A DNA stretch of 64,000 bases from Okapia johnstoni (GCA_024291935.2 CM044322.1:26473405-26537404), one strand, 5' to 3'. Shown: positions 11,391 to 22,938, counted from the first letter of the stretch. The notes: a model not told the origin generated them from the letters alone. Made by a program: numbers and translations.

Positions 11391-12040
11391 CAGTATGTGT
11401 GTGTCACCCAGAATGGCACCCTGCACGTGGTCAGCCCATCAGCCCAGTCAGCTTTATTTACCACCACTGTGAGAGCACGCACGTCTCTCCAGGGCGGCCT
11501 GTGGCAACATGAGGAGTCAAAAGCCTTTTGAGCCACGTGCAAGGAATCTGAGGTTCTGTGGTTGAACCCTCTCATGGATTCTCTCATTTTAAATACTCAA
11601 AGCCTTGTTCCCAGCCTCGTCCCATGGGTCCTAACCATCATGTTTACTCCACTGGAAGAGATTCAGGGCTGACAGTCACCATCATGTCTAAATGGACGGT
11701 GGCAGGCTTCTCACCTCACTGACACTGGCTCTCAGGTTGGGGGATGGGGTGCAGCAGGTGCTGGACAGGACTGAGCTCAAGGTGAACAGACAACCCTTTT
11801 GTTCATTGACTTTGTGGATTTTTTTTTTTTTGCCTGCATCTTGGGAACCACAGTGTGGGTTTCTCAAGCTGTTCTGTTTCCTTTGGGTTGAAAACAAAAT
11901 AAAAGGCAGACCATCAAACCGGAACATCCCGATGCCTGCATGAGACTCCGAGAGGACTGGTTTATATTGAAAAATGTGTGACCTCACTAAACTGAGAGCA
12001 GAGGGGCCACACAGCGCAGTGCATCTCTTCTGAATTCTAA
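11391..12040. other. Non-coding stretch
   Basis: No gene recognised. It contains an 11-12 base T-run at 11820-11831. Confidence 0.35.
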
Positions 12041-12044
12041 CCTC

Positions 12045-12210
12045 TGTACTCTTCTTGGCCTGAGGAGAAGCCAGTCTGCCTCTCAGAGCCTCAGTTTCCT
12101 CATCTATTAAATGGGCACAGTTGTGGCACCCACATCCTGGGGCTACTCTGAGATCAGGCTGTCAAGGTCTTAGCACAGTGCCTGGCACACAGTACAGACT
12201 CAACAACCAT
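12045..12210 (+). repeat. MIR SINE
   Basis: 'cctcagtttcctcatctattaaatggg' is followed by 'cagtgcctggcacacagta', the canonical MIR order. Confidence 0.7.
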
Positions 12211-12274
12211 GAGCCAAAGGGATTATCGATTTACCAGCCCCATTCTGGGTTGAACTGTTCAAGTTCTGGATATC

Positions 12275-12395
12275 TCACCAACTGGCTGTGTGACCTTGGG
12301 CTAATTACTTCACCTCTCTGAACTTCAGGTTCTTAGCAAAAGTGAGACCCCATGATACCTATGTAAAAGCTTGTCCTGAGGACTAAATTAAGGAA
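12275..12395 (+). repeat. MIR SINE fragment
   Basis: It contains 'gctgtgtgaccttgggctaattac', then 'acctctctgaacttcag'. Confidence 0.7.
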
Positions 12396-12995
12396 GATAA
12401 CTCCTAAAGGCAGCCTGGCACTGTCCTTAGGATATTCAAGTGATTGTGCTGACCATGCAATGCTGGGGATACATGGCCTTGACTTTCAGGGAGGTCGAAC
12501 AAGGTCATAAGCATCCCCCAGTGATGCTGGGGTACCTGGTCCAGCTCCAAGTGAGAAGGAACATGGTTGATGCCTCTTAGAGTGAGGGAGAGGCCAGGCA
12601 CAAAGGGCCTGAGAAAAGCACTAGATCCCAGGGATGAACATCGGTTACTTACCAGCTGGTGGTGAGGGGTAAAGGAGTGCCAGATGACAGAGGGCACGGA
12701 AATAGCAACCGTTCCTTAGCTTGGGTGGCCACTGGGTCTTCTGTGTTGGGCTTGTTTCTGGACGCATGTCTGGAAGTAAAATGTTTTATAGCAGCAGTCC
12801 TTGGAAACATATGGACAGACAGAACTTGCTTACATGGATTCCAAATACAAAGATGTCATTTACCCAAAAAGCACATGAAGGGATTAGGATTCCCCAAAAG
12901 CAGAATTCTTTATTTATAGAAGCACTCATAAGGAAATTCTTCTCCATGTCAAGCACCTATCATGCATGTAAAATGTGGTTTGACTTATGAATAAG
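12396..12995. other. Non-coding stretch
   Basis: Diverged DNA with no recognised gene or young repeat. Confidence 0.35.
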
Positions 12996-12999
12996 AGGG

Positions 13000-13240
13000 C
13001 AGGATGGTGCAGTGGTAGCGGGTATAGTCACGGGGTCAGATTTCCTAGGTGGAACCCCTACTCTGCCTGTTACCACCCATGAGACCATGTGTCATGTGCC
13101 TCTGTTTCCTTGTCTGCAAGACAGGGATTATCATAAGTAATACCTATTTCACCTCATAGGTTTCATGAGAAATAAACCAGATAATCCATGTGAAGAAAAG
13201 TTAATGCCACATAGTAGGGGCACAATACTGGTGGCTATTA
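13000..13240 (+). repeat. MIR SINE, nearly complete
   Basis: A long MIR copy runs from 'gatggtgcagtggtagcg' through 'cctctgtttccttgtctgcaa' to 'atgccacatagtaggggcac'. Confidence 0.7.
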
Positions 13241-13244
13241 TTAA

Positions 13245-13325
13245 TTCCAAAAATATTTACAGAGCATCTTCTATGTGCCTGGTGCTCTCTGTCCTGTGTC
13301 TGCCCTCGTGGAGTGTATTCTAGGG
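13245..13325 (-). repeat. L2 LINE 3' fragment (antisense)
   Basis: 'aatatttacagagcatcttctatgtgcctggtgctct' is the reversed L2 3' end. Confidence 0.55.
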
Positions 13326-14148
13326 TGTGGGATATGGTTGGGGTGGGGGAAAAGTCAGGCAAGACATAACCTAAACAAACAAGGTGAATTCAGGTTGCCA
13401 TCATAGCTATTTCCCAAACCAGCAGGAAGCTAAAATGCAGGATCACGTAGGGCAACTACTTGCAGACATTCGACTTTGAACACTTCAGTGTGATAGCGAT
13501 GTTTAAGTGACAGATGAGAAGGAACCAGGGTTGAGGGACAGGGTGGTTGGAACATGGGGTGGGGGCGAGGGGCAGACTGGAGAAGCTCTTTGCAGGCTTG
13601 AGATGCACCCTGCATCACCTGTGGACGTGCAGGTGCTGCTCCAGCGGGCCCAGGCAGACCTGAGGTTCAGCTTCCCTAACCAACTCCAGGGCCTCTAAGA
13701 CTGCCAGTCCATGGACCACACGGTGAGAGGCCAAGACCCGAAGACAGAGGGAGCCAGGGTCCAGGTGGTAGAGCACCCGGAAGGCCTGGGGGGAGCTTGG
13801 ATTTCATTCCCAAAGACAGTAGGAAGGCAGGCAGGAGAGTGACATGGCTGAAGGACACTTCCAGAAGCTCATTTGGCTGCTGTGTGGAGAAGACTTGCTG
13901 GAGTCAGGGTGGCAACAGGGAGACCCGGCAGGAGGTGATACAGTCACTCAGGCTGCATCGGAAGAGGCAGGAAGTAGGTTTACTTGAGCACTTTGGGCAA
14001 GTAGACTAACAACACTTGAATGAATACAGATATTCATTCTATATTCAGTGTTGAATACAGATATCCTTAATAATCTTTTTTCTTAATAATCTTAATAAAT
14101 ATTAATGTGTGCTTCATTTTAAAATATTTTACATCAATAGTCTAGAGC
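13326..14148. other. Non-coding stretch with old diverged repeat
   Basis: 13780-13980 ('gagcttggatttcattcc', 'ttggctgctgtgtggagaaga') resembles an old interspersed mammalian repeat also hinted at near 19360-19440 and 38770. I cannot name the family. No gene is seen. Confidence 0.35.
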
Positions 14149-14582
14149 AGTGGTTCTCAGCCAAGGGTGTTCTGCCACCCTCCCCCCCACCCCTAATCCG
14201 AGGAACATTTGGCAGTGTCCCAGCTGGGATCAGGTGCTTTTTGCAGGACTTCCTTGGCGGTCCAGCAGTTAAGGCTCTCAAAGCAGGGGGTCGGGGTTCG
14301 ATCCCTGGTCAAGGAACTAGATCCCGCACCATGTGTTGCAACTTAAAAGCCTGCATGCTGCAACTAAAGATCCCTCGTGCCACAACTACAACCTGGTGCA
14401 GCCAAGTAAATAAATAAAGATAAATATTTTTTTAAAAAGATGCTCCTGGTATCTAGTGGGTGTAGACCAGAGATGCTGCTAAGTAGCCTACAATGCACAA
14501 GATAGCACCACAGCAAAGAATTATTGGGCAATTGGGCAAAGAATTATTGGATCCAACATGTCGATGGTGCTGAGCGGGGAAA
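14149..14582 (+). repeat. MER5A-like hAT element split by a SINE
   Basis: The left part is 14149-14246 ('cagtggttctcagcc', 'aacatttggcagtgtccc'). The right part is 14433-14582 ('ctagtgggtgtagaccagagatgctgct' and 'acaaagaattatt.g'). Together they make a MER5A-type non-autonomous hAT-Charlie copy interrupted by the younger SINE. A short internal repeat 'attgggcaaagaattattgg' occurs in the right part. Confidence 0.75.
14247..14432 (+). mobile_element. CHR-type tRNA SINE nested in MER5A
   Basis: Head 'gacttccttggcggtccagc', B-box 'gggttcgatccctggtc', body 'gcctgcatgctgcaact', tail 'aaataaataaagataaat'. Confidence 0.85.
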
Positions 14583-14893
14583 CCCTAATGGAGAGGCATA
14601 GAAAATCAGACGTTCACAGCCCCTTCCTCTCACCCCAGCCCCGCACCCCAAAGAGAACCACTGTTACCAGTTTGCTGCACAACTGCCCAGGCAGTACTCT
14701 GTGCATACACAGTACACAGATTTCCTGTAAATGATATCGCCCCAGAAGGGATGCTAGGGAAATGCTTAGAACCCAAGGGCACTGAGATGGGCACAGAGGA
14801 GGGCATTTGTTTGTTTTGCTAAATCTATTCTGTTCTCACCCACCGAGGTCACACCCAGCCAGAGGAGAGGTGGGGAAGTGACTGAAAGCCTTA

Positions 14894-16336
14894 GTCGGTC
14901 AGTCAGTTCAGTCGCTCAGTCATGTCCAACTCTTTGCGACCCCATGGACTGCAGCATGCCAGGTCTCCCTGTCCATCACCAACTCCCAGGTTTACTCAAA
15001 CTCATGTCCATTAAGTCGGTGACACCCTCCAACCTCTGTCATCCCCTTCTCCTCCCGCCTTCAATCTTTCCCAGAATCAGCGTCTTTTCCAATGAGTAAG
15101 TTCTTCACATCAGTTGGCCAAAGTATTGGAGTTTCAGCTTCAGCATCAGTCCTTCCAATGAACACCCAGGACTGATCTCCTTTAGGATGGACTGGTTGGA
15201 TCTCCTTGGAGTCCAAGTGACGCTCAAGAGTCTTCTCCCAACACCACAGTTCAAAAGCATCAATTCTTCGGTGCTCAGCTTTCTCTATAGTCCAACTCTC
15301 ACATCCATACATGACTACTGGAAAAACCATAGCTTTGACTAGATGGACCTTTGTTGGCAAAGTAATGTCTCTGCTTTTTAATATGCTGTCTAAGTTGGTC
15401 ATGGCTTTTCTTCCAAGGAGCAAGCGTCTTTTAATTTCATGGCTGCAGTCACCATCTGCAGTGATTTTGGAGCCCAAAAAACTAAAGTCTGTCACTATTT
15501 CCATTGTTTCCCCATCTACTTTCCATGAAGCGATGGGACCAGATGCCATGATCTTAGTTTTCTGAATGTTGAGTTTTAAGCCAACTTTTTCACTCTCCTC
15601 TTTCACTTTCATCAAGAGGCTCTTTAGTTCCTCTTCACTTTCTGCCAGAAGTGTGGTGTGATATGCATATCTGAGGTTATTGATATTTCTCCCAGCAATC
15701 TTGATTCCAGCTTGTGCTTCATCCAGTCCAGCATTTCTCATGATGTACTCTGCATATAAGTTAAATAAGCAAGGTAACAATATACAGCCTTGACGTACTC
15801 CTTTCCTGATTTGGAACCAGGCCATTGTTCCATGTCCAGTTCTAACTGTTGCTTCTTGACCTCCATACAGATTTCTCAGGAGGCAGGTCAGGTGGTCTGG
15901 TATTCCCATCTCTTGAAGAATTTTCCACAGTTTGTTGTGATCCACACAGTCAAAGGCTTTGGCATAGTCAATAAAGCAGAAGTAGATGTTTTCTGGAACT
16001 CTCTTGCTTTTTCAATGATCCAACGGATGTTGGCAATTTGATCTCTGGTTCCTGTCTTTTCTAAAACCAACTTGAACATCTGGAAGTTCACGGTTCACAT
16101 ATTGTTGAAGCCTGGCTTGGAGAATTTTGAGCATTACTTTGCTAGTGTGTGAGATGAGTGCAATTGTGTGGTAGTTTGAGCATTCTTTGGCATTGCCTTT
16201 CTTTGGGATTGGAATGAAAACTGACCTTTTCCAGTCCTGTGGCCACTGCTGAGTTTTCCAAATTTGCTGGCATATTTAGTGCAGCACTTTCACAGCATCA
16301 TCTTTTAGGATTTGAAATAGCTCAACGGGAATTCCT
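14894..16336 (-). mobile_element. BovB LINE, antisense, 5'-truncated, with TSD
   Basis: The reversed BovB 3' end starts at 'gtcggtcagtcagttcag' and runs back into the RT domain. AAAGCCTTA occurs at 14885-14893 and again at 16337-16345. This 9-bp target duplication gives exact ends and an insert of 1443 bp. Confidence 0.92.
15061..15945 (-). pseudogene. BovB reverse transcriptase fragment, catalytic box lost
   Basis: An uninterrupted frame of 294 codons covers the RT palm and C-terminal part of BovB ORF2. The box that reads YADD in the copy at 2875-6170 reads YAYH here (context 'NNLRYAYHTTLLAESEEE'), so both catalytic aspartates are gone. The N-terminal endonuclease is absent because of the 5' truncation. 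The open frame probably survives by chance and relative youth; it cannot encode an active RT. Confidence 0.85.
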
Positions 16337-16479
16337 AAAGCCTTATACCTCTATAAACTGTGATAGTCTTTCTTTTCTCCAAAGAGCACTCTGAAAACTG
16401 CACGTTGTAATGCAGGCAAGCTCTCTAACTGGGACTAACTCATGGAGTCCAGGATTTCAGCACAGGATGACACGTTGAG

Positions 16480-16548
16480 ATAATCTAGTCCCATCCAACC
16501 TCTTATTTCACAGATGGGAAAACTGAGGCTCAGGACTTTTTGTAAATA
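16480..16548 (-). repeat. MIR fragment
   Basis: 'cacagatgggaaaactgaggctcagga' is a MIR core signature. Confidence 0.55.
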
Positions 16549-16837
16549 GAAAAATCCTTTTATCAGTCTCTGCTTCATTTACTAGGACTTTAATTTCACT
16601 GTAATGCACAGTGACAGCTTATGTTCCTGATTTTTTTTCTTGGACATGTCCGTATGTGAGGTTGGTTACAGTGGCTGACAAAGGGGATGTAGTTTAGCAA
16701 AACTGGAAATCTAAGGACAATGTCCCCTTCATGGATCACAGCCTTGTCACGGCAAAGGGGCTTGCTTAACTCAATGAAGCTATGAGCCATGCTATGCAGG
16801 GCCACCCAAGATGATTGGGTCATATTGAAAAGTTCTG

Positions 16838-17155
16838 ACAAAGAGATCAAACTAGTCAGTCCTAAAGGAAATCAACCCTGAATATTTATTGGAAGGACTG
16901 AAGCTGAAGCTTCAATGGCTTTGGCCACCTGATGCAAAGAGCAACTCATTGGAAAAGACCCTAATACTGGGAAAGACTGAAGACAAAAGGAGAAGGGGGC
17001 GGCAGGGGATGAGATGGTTGGATGGCATCACCAACTCAATGGACATGAATTTGAGCAAGCTCTGGGAGATAGTGAAGGACAGAGGAGCCTGGCATGCCAT
17101 AGTCCATGGGGTCACAAAGAGTTGGACACAAATTCAGTGACTGAACAACAACAAC
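16838..17155 (+). mobile_element. BovB LINE 3' end
   Basis: It runs from 'agatcaaactagtcagtcctaaagg' to the terminal 'gactgaacaacaacaacag'. It is a 5'-truncated BovB tail of about 318 bp. Confidence 0.88.
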
Positions 17156-17226
17156 AGTGTATTAAATTTCCCTGAAATCAGAATTATTTTTGAGTGTGTC
17201 CTATACTCCAAGATTGTCTCCTACCT

Positions 17227-17343
17227 TTTTTTTTTTGACAGTGCCATGTGGCATGCAAGGTCTTAGCTCCCCAACCGGGGTTCATACCCGTGCCTCCAGT
17301 ATCGGGAGCGTGGATTCTTTACCACTGGATCACCAGGAAAGTC
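17227..17343 (-). mobile_element. CHR-type tRNA SINE (antisense, short)
   Basis: A T-run is followed by reversed body and B-box ('ccaaccggggttcatacccgtg') and the reversed head 'ccactggatcaccaggaaagtccc'. Confidence 0.8.
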
Positions 17344-17876
17344 CCTCTCTGCTTTTAAAGGATGGCTGTAGCAAAGGGGAGGATTTTTTCTGTTCAGATT
17401 TGTTTGGTTTCAGTGCCCTTACGAGGTGGAAGAGAAAGGTTGCAACCCAATGGCAGTCTTCTTGAAAGAGCAGGAGGGATTTTACTGGTCTGTGAACTCC
17501 CAAGGTCTAGGAAGTGCTGGTTTAATCCATTCACTGGCTGAATTGAGGGCAGGGCTTGCTGTCATTTTCCAACACCCACTGAGGAGCCTCACAACTTTGG
17601 GGAGGTCGGGTTTTAATGCAGTCTCAAGTATGGAGTGTTCCCCCCAGGGGGCCTCCTCCCATCACCAAGCTCTTGTCCTTTACAAGGCTCCAAGGAGCCC
17701 CCAAGTGGAAAGTGTGATCACCGCCCATGCAGGACACCAAGTGAGGACCCCATAGGCCTCAGAGGTCAGCTCTGGCAGCAGTGAGGACACCCACACCTGG
17801 AATCCAGCTGTGGTCTCCATCAGCCAGCCCTCTCCCCACCCCCATCCCCAAAGGATTTGACCCCCTGCCTGGCCAA
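17344..17876. other. Non-coding stretch
   Basis: No gene or young repeat recognised. A short frame (17426-17755) lacks recognisable features. Confidence 0.35.
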
Positions 17877-18731
17877 CTCCTTGGAAGGAAAGTGATGACA
17901 AACCTAGACAGTGTGTTAAAAAGCAGAGACATCACTTTGCTGACAAAGGTCCATGTAGTCAAAGCTATGGTCTTCCCAGTAGTCATATGTGGATGTGAGA
18001 CGTGAAGTGAAAGTCACTCAGTCGTGTCCAACTCTTTGCAACCCCATTAACTATACAGTCCCTGAAACTTTCCAGGCCTGAATACTGGAGTGGGTAGCCT
18101 TTCCCTTGTCCAAGGGATTTTCCCAACCCAGGGATTGAACCCAGGTCTCCTGCATTACAGTTGGATTCTTTACTAGCTGAGCCACAGGGGAAGCCCAAGA
18201 ATACTGGAGTGGGTAGCCTATCCCTTCTCCAGCAGATCTTCCCGACCCACGAATCGAACCAGGGTCTCCTGTATTGCAGGCAGATTCTTTACCAACTGAG
18301 TTGTGAGGAAAGCCTGGATGTGAGAGTTGGACCATAAAGAAGGCTGAGCACCGAAGAATTGATGCTTTTGAAGTGTTGTGCTGGAGAAGACTCTTGAGAG
18401 TCCCTTGGAGAGTAAGGAGGTCAAACCAGTCAATCCTAAAGGAAATTAACCCTGAATATTCATTGAAAGGACTGTTGCTGAAGCTGATGCTCCAATACTT
18501 TGACCACCTGATGGGAAGAGCTGACTCACTGGAAAAGACCCCGATGCTGGGAAAGATGGAAGGCAAAAAGAGAGGGGGCAGCAGAGAATGAGATGGTTGG
18601 ATGGCATCACTGACTCAATGGACATGAATTTGAGTAAACTCCAGGAGATAGTGGAGTACAGAGGAGTCTGGTGTGCTACAGTCCATGGGGTCACAGAGTC
18701 GGACATGACTGAGCAACTGAACAACAACTGG
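17877..18731 (+). mobile_element. BovB LINE 3' part, interrupted by a SINE
   Basis: BovB RT C-terminal and 3' UTR sequence is split at 18000/18315. It joins again in register after removal of the insert ('tgtggatgtgaga|gttggaccataaagaa') and ends with 'gagcaactgaacaacaac'. Confidence 0.88.
18001..18314 (-). mobile_element. Bov-A SINE dimer nested in BovB, with TSD
   Basis: Two reversed Bov-A units (second from about 18197, 'caagaatactggagtgggtagcc') end near 'gccacaggggaagccc' and 'gaggaaagcc'. The flanking TGGATGTGAGA at 17990-18000 and 18315-18325 is a perfect 11-bp target duplication. Confidence 0.9.
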
Positions 18732-19015
18732 CTAGTGAGAGAGGTGGGAACCTTAGTGAGGAGGGGCTGCATTAGGAAGACTCCCTGGGCATCCTCCATA
18801 CCTGTTTTCCCAGATCCCTCAGGTGGAGGGAAGCCTGAACTCGGAGCTAAGGGATTCGGCTTAGACTCTTTGGCACTGGGGAGCCCCTGAAGCTTCTGAG
18901 CAGGCAAGAAACAGAATGAAAAAGGCTGTTTCCTGGAGCTCAGAATGGCAGCAGGCAGTTCCAGGAATTGGACTGGAAGGCAGGGCTGGGACAGGAACCC
19001 AGGTGGGCACAGGCA

Positions 19016-19100
19016 AGCGTGAGGGCTCACTCTGGAGTGGCAACACTCCAGAAAAGGAGGAAGAAGAGGAGTGGGCAGAACTCCGGCCTGCATGAGGGAG
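19016..19100 (+). repeat. Local dispersed repeat, copy 1
   Basis: It resembles 20765-20850, with an identical 26-bp purine-rich core at 19050-19075. Confidence 0.5.
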
Positions 19101-20764
19101 AGCCCCAGTCCTGAATGAGCAGGGTTTCCAGCGCTGATGGGGAAGATGGTGGCTTTGCCAGTGTGGGAGACCGCAGAGGTCACAGAGCCTCTCCCAGCCT
19201 CAGTAACGTTATCTGCAGAGATCGGGTCATGGAGTCGGGCGGGAGGCGGGGAGACAGGTATGCAGTGAAAGTGTGCCTGGAAACCACCCAGGCCCCGCAG
19301 GGGAGCAGCAGGCAGGTGCCAGGGAGTTGTGAGCAGGGCTTTGTCCTAAGGCCCATGGGGGGCCATGGAAGGCTCTTGACAGCCAGTGATGTGATCATAT
19401 TTGCCTTTGGGAACCAGCCCCCGAGAGCAGTGGAGAGAGGGCAGGCTGGGCGGCAGGGAGGCTGTGCAGGAAGCCTCTGTGGCCAGTTCTCAGGTGAGGT
19501 ATGAGGTCAGCCTGGGCCAAGTGGGAGGTGATGGGCCCTCCTGGAACATGGCCACCCCCACCCCAGGATCCAGCTTGCTTTTTGTCCCCTTTGTGCACAG
19601 GCAACCAGTGCAATGAATGGAGGGTGGCAGGCATGGGTCCCAGCAACCCTGCTCTGGGGCTCTCTGTGACTGTGTCTATGCACACAAACCATGCCCTGGG
19701 CCGGCCACTGCAACAGTTGCCGGGACAGCAGAGACCTGGCCATCTGACCAGAGAGGCAGCAGCTGCCTCGTGGGAACATGAGGCCCAGCACCAGATCTAC
19801 CTTTCCTTCCAAAGAACTTCCCCCTTGCCTCCCAGCCCCCCATCTGCCCCTCAGCCCCCAGCAGTCTCCCGGCCACTGGACTGCCTCGCTGGGGACCCGA
19901 TCTTCATTTCTCCTGCCTCTCCTCTCTCGTCTTCCTCTTCCTGTGCTTTCACGGTGTGCACATCATTTTTGCTCACTTTTCTCTCCCTTTGGATTATTAA
20001 TGCCTCTTTGTTCCTTCCTGTCTCCCTCCCCAACGTGTCAGCTCTCCTAGTTTTTCTTCTCTTTTGCCTCGTCTTGCTGCTGATGGCTATCTCAGTGCCC
20101 GGCACAGCACCTGGCCCACAGGGCACCTCTGGTGTCCCCTCAGGCATGTCGGCCTATTCCCTGTCCCCACATGCCCTTCCAGTGCATTCTCTTCCTCCTT
20201 CCTTTTCTCCCGTGTGTGTATCCATTTGCAAGTTGGACCTTATAACCTTGGCAGTGACATTTTCAAGGCAGGCTTGGTTTTCCTGCCCTCTATTTCCGGC
20301 TGACTACCTAGAGCCATTCCCAGCCCAGTGATTTATGACAGTATCTACCAGGTAGCATGTTCTACAGCTGTGTCCCAGGGACAGATTTGTCAACTTTTCA
20401 CCCCTGTGATGGTGTCTTTCCTTGGTCACACGCACAGTCAAAGGCCTCTCTTAGTGACTGACTCTGACAAGCATCGTCAAAACATTCCAGTCAAGGAAAC
20501 AGACCCAGTAACCCTGGAATCAGACCTTGTCTCTCCCCCCAAGCTCCAAAACTCCCACTTATGGCCTGACACTGCTGTCTGAGGGGACATGGGTGGGGGA
20601 TGTCCAAAGGGTAGGTGGCTCTGTCAGCACCAGCTTACCTGCGAAAAAGGGAAGGTTGGGGGCAACTGGCTAGTTTTATTTTTTAGTCATTATTTATTTT
20701 AAAAAAATTTTTATCAGGCAAAAAGGGTATGCGTTGGTTCATGTAGCAGAAACATTGGTAGGAA

Positions 20765-20850
20765 GGTGTAAGGGCTCACCCTGAAAGGGCAGCCCTGGAA
20801 ACAGAAAAGGAGGAAGAAGAGGAGTGGGTGGTACTCGGTCTTGGATGAGG
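20765..20850 (+). repeat. Local dispersed repeat, copy 2
   Basis: Partner of 19016-19100; the identical core is at 20803-20828. The flanks align with small gaps (shared 'agggctcac' and 'tgagg'). Confidence 0.5.
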
Positions 20851-21677
20851 AAGGGATTCATGGGTTCAAGTCTTGCTCACTCTGCGTCACAGGTCTCCTT
20901 TCTTCCATGCTGGCCCCCTCCTTGAGCAACCTCTCCCCTAGGAGGACCAGATGGCTACCAACAAGGAAGCTACACCTTGTCCTTCCAGCATACCCGACAA
21001 GGGAGGGCCCCTTAGGAGAGGACAGGACTTCCCCAGCCAGTAGTTCCTGAACAGTGGAGATCTGAGTCTTATTGGTCCTAGCTGGGTTGAGGCCCCACCC
21101 ATTGGCAAATAGGAAGATCTGATTGGCCAGACCTGGCCACACCTAGTCTTAGAGCCAGGAGAAGGGGGTTGAGCACTCAGCATTATGCACCCCTCCAGGT
21201 GTTCCTGGGCAGCCTGGCTCCCCCAGCCCAGTGTGGTCCTTCCTCCGTACCTCCAGTGACCCTCTTCCGGAGTGACCAATGCAACAGGCTCTGGATCACT
21301 ATTCGAAGGGTCCCTGTAGAGACTTCTGGAATAACAGTAGGCACCACTCATGCTACCTGTTTGGGATTTTCCTATTTGATATTGGACTTTTATAAAGACA
21401 GGGCATCCCTGTGCGATGCCTTTCACTGGCTGGTTTCTCTGATATACCTATTGCCATGTTCCCATGCACCTGGACTACTGCCTGGTGTGTTGTGGGTGTG
21501 CCGTTAGTGTTTGCAGAATCAGTGACTGGAGGGGGACCACAGGCCTTGCTCCTGCCCCTCAGGGCCCACCCTCACCGGGCAGCACCATCCCTCCATCCCT
21601 GACCAGCTTTCAGAGCCACTCAGCTATTTTATCATCATTATAATTATTGGTGGTGGTGGTTACTCTTATGACTGCAT

Positions 21678-22153
21678 CAGTTCAGTTCAGTCGCTCGATC
21701 GTGTCCGACTCTTTGCAACCCCATGGACTACAGTACACCAGGCTTCCCTGTCCATCACCAACTCCCAGAACTTGCTCAAACTTATGTCCATTGAGTCAGT
21801 AATGCCATTCAACCATCTCATCCTCTGTTGTCCCCTTCTCCTCCTGCCTTCAATCTTTCCCAGCATCAGGGTCTTTTCCAATGAGTCAGTTCTTCATATC
21901 CAGTGGCCAAAGTATTGGAGCTTCAGCTTCAGCATCAGTCCTTCCAATGAACATTCAGTACTGATTTCCTTTAGGGTTGACTGGTTTGATCTCCTTGCAG
22001 ACTCTCAAGAGTCTTCCCCAGCACCACAGTTCAAAAGCATCAGTTCTTCAGTGCTCAGCTTTGTTTATAGTCCAACTCTCACATCCGTGCATGACTACTG
22101 GAAAAACCATAGCTTTGACTAGACGGACCTTTGTCAGCAAAGTAATGTCTCTG
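21678..22153 (-). mobile_element. BovB LINE 3' end, antisense, with TSD
   Basis: It starts at the reversed tail 'cagttcagttcagtcgctc' and is 5'-truncated in the RT C-terminal region. TGACTGCAT at 22154-22162 matches the left flank (21669-21677, 'tgactgcat'). Confidence 0.9.
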
Positions 22154-22234
22154 TGACTGCATGGCCATTGTTATTGTTCAGCCTAGAAGTAACTCCCAAC
22201 TCAGGGAGCAATCTTTTGTTTTATTTTTTTAGAA

Positions 22235-22480
22235 AAAAAAAAAAACACTTTATTTTCTACTGGGGTATAGCCAATTAACGATGTTGTGATAGTTTCAGAT
22301 GAACAACAAAGGGACTTAGCCACACATCTATATGTATCTGTTCTGCAATCTCCCCTCCCATCCAGACTGCCACATCACATTGAGCAGCGTTCCCTGTGCC
22401 GTACAGAAGGTCCTTGTGGATTATCCATTTTAAATACAGCGGTGTGTGCCTGTGCTTCTCAGACAGCAGTCTTGATCACC
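22235..22480 (-). repeat. L1 LINE 3' region (antisense)
   Basis: It resembles the reversed 3' part of artiodactyl L1: 'ctactggggtatagccaattaacgatgttgtgatagtttcag', then 'gttccctgtgccgtacagaaggtcc'. It is preceded by a mixed T/A run. Confidence 0.6.
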
Positions 22481-22785
22481 CTCACCTGCTCTGCCTACCT
22501 TTGCTTCAGGGATAACGTTCTGTGCCAGAATGCATGGAGTCACAATTCCTTAGCTGATCCTCAGATCTAAACACCCTACAGGGTGGTCAAAGGGCTAGAC
22601 CTGGCAGATACTTAATAAACCCCTGTGGCTTCCAGGCCCCTTGTGAGGCAGAGACAACATGGCATAGCCTCTGGCCTAAGGGGACAGGGGACATGACTGG
22701 AACACCCACTGTGAGGCTGCTGGGTGGATGATCCAGGTTTGGATCTGGTCAGAGCCAGAATCTCTGAAACCCAGTTTTGTTTTGT

Positions 22786-22938
22786 TTTTAATTTGGTGCC
22801 TCTTAGTTGAGGCACCCAGGATTAATTTTCAGTCTTAGTTGCATGTGGGATCTAGTTCCCTGACCAGGGATCGAACCTGGGCCCTCTGCATTGGGAACTC
22901 AAGAGTCTTAACCACTGGACCACCTGGGAAGTCCCTGA
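22786..22938 (-). mobile_element. CHR-type tRNA SINE (antisense)
   Basis: Reversed body, 'gaccagggatcgaacctgggcc' B-box region, and reversed head 'ccactggaccacctgggaagtcc'. Related 'ctgaaaccc(c)ag' sequences flank it at about 22765 and 22936, suggesting a target duplication. Confidence 0.85.

Larger units (their letters stand above)
18732..21668. other. Largest repeat-poor block (2.9 kb), no gene supported
   Basis: Relatively GC-rich DNA without young insertions. It holds a 276-codon open frame at 19501-20331 (+) with no recognisable domain, which partly overlaps an L2-like 3' segment near 20030-20140 ('ctcagtgcccggcacagcacctggcccaca'). It also contains two related segments of about 85 bp (19016-19100 and 20765-20850), and an AT patch at 20680-20715. 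If the TMEM51 promoter lies further left, this would be intron 1. Confidence 0.4.

Noticed and set aside
18446..19183. 245-codon minus-strand frame
   Set aside because: Half of it is reversed BovB 3' UTR; the rest has no recognisable features.
19501..20331. 276-codon open frame (+) starting with ATG, the longest non-LINE frame
   Set aside because: Low-complexity Pro/Ser/Leu-rich product, overlaps an L2-like segment, with overlapping open frames on both strands as expected in stop-poor GC-rich DNA. No domain, splice sites or Kozak support. Expression data could overturn this.
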